Of a stretch of 8,425 nt of DNA, positions 7,805 to 8,425 are shown piece after piece. Both the position numbers and the translations under genes were made by a program. Position 1 is the stretch's first letter; each line of letters starts with the position of its first letter. Below the pieces are notes generated by a model. It worked only from the letters and a program-made list of their open reading frames with translations. It made no database searches and had not been told where the DNA came from. Source of the stretch: Ruminococcaceae bacterium UBA6855 (GTDB taxonomy: Bacteria; Bacillota; Clostridia; Oscillospirales; Acutalibacteraceae); contig DKDF01000109.1 in NCBI GenBank assembly GCA_002451755.1, positions 5,314 through 13,738 of the forward strand. The letters run 5' to 3'.

Positions 7805-8095
7805 ATGCTCGTATTGATAACCTATGATGTCAACACCGAAGACGCCGGCGGCAGAAAACGGCTTCGGAAAGTTGCGAAAGAATGTGTAAATTACGGTCAG
7901 CGGGTTCAGAACAGCGTATTTGAATGTGTGCTGGACGCCGCGCAATACAGGTTAGTAAAGCACAAGCTCGAACAGCTCATCGACACCGAAAAAGACAGCC
8001 TGAGATTTTATAATCTCGGGAACAACTATCAGACAAAAATAGAGCATATCGGAGCCAAGTCCGGATATCAGCCGGAAGGTCTCCTAATGCTTTAG
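7805..8095 (+). CDS. cas2: Cas2 adaptation protein
   Basis: Cas2 is the central dimer of the Cas1-Cas2 integration complex that holds the prespacer. It is 96 aa, the usual I-C length. It opens with the family strand MLVLITYDVNTE with conserved D8, followed by GRKRLRKVAKECVNYGQRVQ (16-35), NSVFECVLD (36-44), and the C-terminal NYQTKIEHIGAK and GLLML. The reading frame is open back to 7766 inside cas1, but ATG 7805 gives the canonical N-terminus and has TAGGTG (7795-7800) 4 nt upstream. It lies 7 nt after the cas1 stop and is the last gene before the leader. Confidence 0.96.
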   Translation: MLVLITYDVNTEDAGGRKRLRKVAKECVNYGQRVQNSVFECVLDAAQYRLVKHKLEQLIDTEKDSLRFYNLGNNYQTKIEHIGAKSGYQPEGLLML

Positions 8096-8147
8096 CGCGA
8101 AGCGGCATCGATCATAAAAAGTGCCGTATGTTCGCACCGAAAAAGCC

Positions 8148-8183
8148 GTGCTTTTACGACTGTTTAAGTCAAGTAAAAAGCAC
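8148..8183. repeat. Imperfect inverted repeat in the leader (hairpin 1)
   Basis: The left arm GTGCTTTTAC plus GACT (8148-8161) pairs with AGTC (8167-8170) and GTAAAAAGCAC (8173-8183). The loop is GTTTA, with two unpaired A and one extra A on the right arm. This is about 14 bp. On the + strand no T-run follows, so it is not an intrinsic terminator for the cas operon. On the - strand the stem is followed after GG by CTTTTT, so a weak antisense terminator is possible. A competing short fold, AAAAGC/GCTTTT at 8141-8155, overlaps it. Confidence 0.55.
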
Positions 8184-8208
8184 AGCTGTCGCAAAAATAT
8201 ATAGTTTT

Positions 8209-8241
8209 ATATGCACTATGTACAAGCATAGCATTGCATAT
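8209..8241. repeat. Imperfect inverted repeat next to the array (hairpin 2)
   Basis: ATATGCA-CTATG (8209-8220) is mirrored by CATAG (8227-8231) and TGCATAT (8235-8241), with a 6-nt loop TACAAG and a 3-nt CAT bulge. That makes 12 bp of dyad, ending 15 bp before the first repeat. The place is where leader-anchoring or regulatory proteins act in other systems, but the role here is not shown by sequence. Confidence 0.55.
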
Positions 8242-8256
8242 TTGTATATTTTTGCA

Positions 8257-8425
8257 GTCGCCCTCCCCACGGAGGGCGTGGATTGAAATGTAAGTGATAT
8301 GGGAACAAGTATTTCAAACGCCGCGTCGCCCTCCCCACGGAGGGCGTGGATTGAAATTTTCCAGTCGCGCTTTTATGCTTATAATAGACCTCCGGTCGCC
8401 CTCCCCACGGAGGGCGTGGATTGAA
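8257..8425 (+). CRISPR. Type I-C CRISPR array, first three repeats (runs off the window)
   Basis: Repeats lie at 8257-8289, 8325-8357 and 8395-8425 (last one cut after 31 nt) and are identical over all visible bases. The 33-nt unit begins GTCGCCCTCC and ends TGGATTGAAAT, the ending typical of I-C repeats. CGCCCTCC and GGAGGGCG form a perfect 8-bp stem around a CCAC loop. The 11 nt after the stem match the 5' handle length left by Cas5d cleavage in the characterised B. halodurans system, which supports ending the repeat at T rather than GAAA. Spacers are 8290-8324 (35 nt) and 8358-8394 (37 nt). Orientation is set by the leader and the ATTGAAAT end, so these are the newest spacers. Confidence 0.97.

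Larger units (their letters stand above)
8096..8256 (+). promoter_or_regulatory. CRISPR leader
   Basis: These 161 nt between cas2 and the first repeat have no coding potential and become markedly AT-rich toward the array, as leaders do. A-tracts occur at 8116-8120, 8140-8144, 8175-8179 and 8193-8197. Two imperfect inverted repeats (8148-8183 and 8209-8241) are annotated separately. The leader should hold the array promoter and the Cas1-Cas2 docking sequence. Possible -10 hexamers are TATAGT (8200-8205) and TATATT (8245-8250), but neither has a convincing -35 at 16-18 nt, so I do not call a promoter. No clear intrinsic terminator follows cas2, so cas transcripts may read into the array. Confidence 0.8.

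Noticed and set aside
2666..8095. Extra accessory, anti-CRISPR or toxin gene hidden between cas genes
   Set aside because: Intergenic gaps are 24 nt or less and no overlapping frame other than Cas11c has a credible ribosome site plus protein-like sequence.

Overview
The window holds one complete type I-C CRISPR-Cas locus on the + strand, from the operon promoter to the first three repeats of the array. Gene order is cas3 - cas5c - cas8c (with an internal cas11c) - cas7c - cas4 - cas1 - cas2 - leader - repeats, the textbook I-C layout. The strong AGGAGG ribosome binding sites, the TTGACA/TATAGT promoter and the protein sequences suggest a Firmicute, perhaps a gut-type clostridium of moderate GC. 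That is an inference from style only, since no taxonomic marker gene is present.

Layout: positions 1-152 are the 3' end of an unrelated, unrecognised gene. Positions 153-265 hold a near-consensus sigma-70-type promoter (207-235) and the cas3 ribosome binding site. The promoter rules out the longest cas3 reading frame and puts the start at 266. The cas genes then run to 8095 with almost no gaps: 24 nt between cas3 and cas5c, 0 nt to cas8c, 1 nt to cas7c, a 1-nt overlap with cas4, a 4-nt overlap with cas1 and 7 nt to cas2. This fits one polycistronic mRNA. Positions 8096-8256 are an AT-rich leader with two imperfect inverted repeats. Positions 8257-8425 are three identical copies of a 33-nt repeat (the third cut by the window end) with spacers of 35 and 37 nt.

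How the parts work together: Cas5c is the I-C crRNA-processing nuclease (there is no cas6). It should cut each repeat at the 3' foot of its 8-bp hairpin and leave an 11-nt 5' handle. Cas7c forms the crRNA backbone, Cas8c is the large subunit, and Cas11c, made from an internal start inside cas8c, is the small subunit. Cas3 (HD nuclease plus helicase) degrades the target DNA. Cas4, Cas1 and Cas2 select and insert new spacers at the leader end. All key catalytic motifs are present and no reading frame is broken, so the system looks intact.

The best single observation is the strong, in-frame internal translation start for Cas11c at 4853. The phenomenon is known for I-C systems, but a standard gene call would miss it here. 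I found no extra accessory gene, mobile element or undescribed system.
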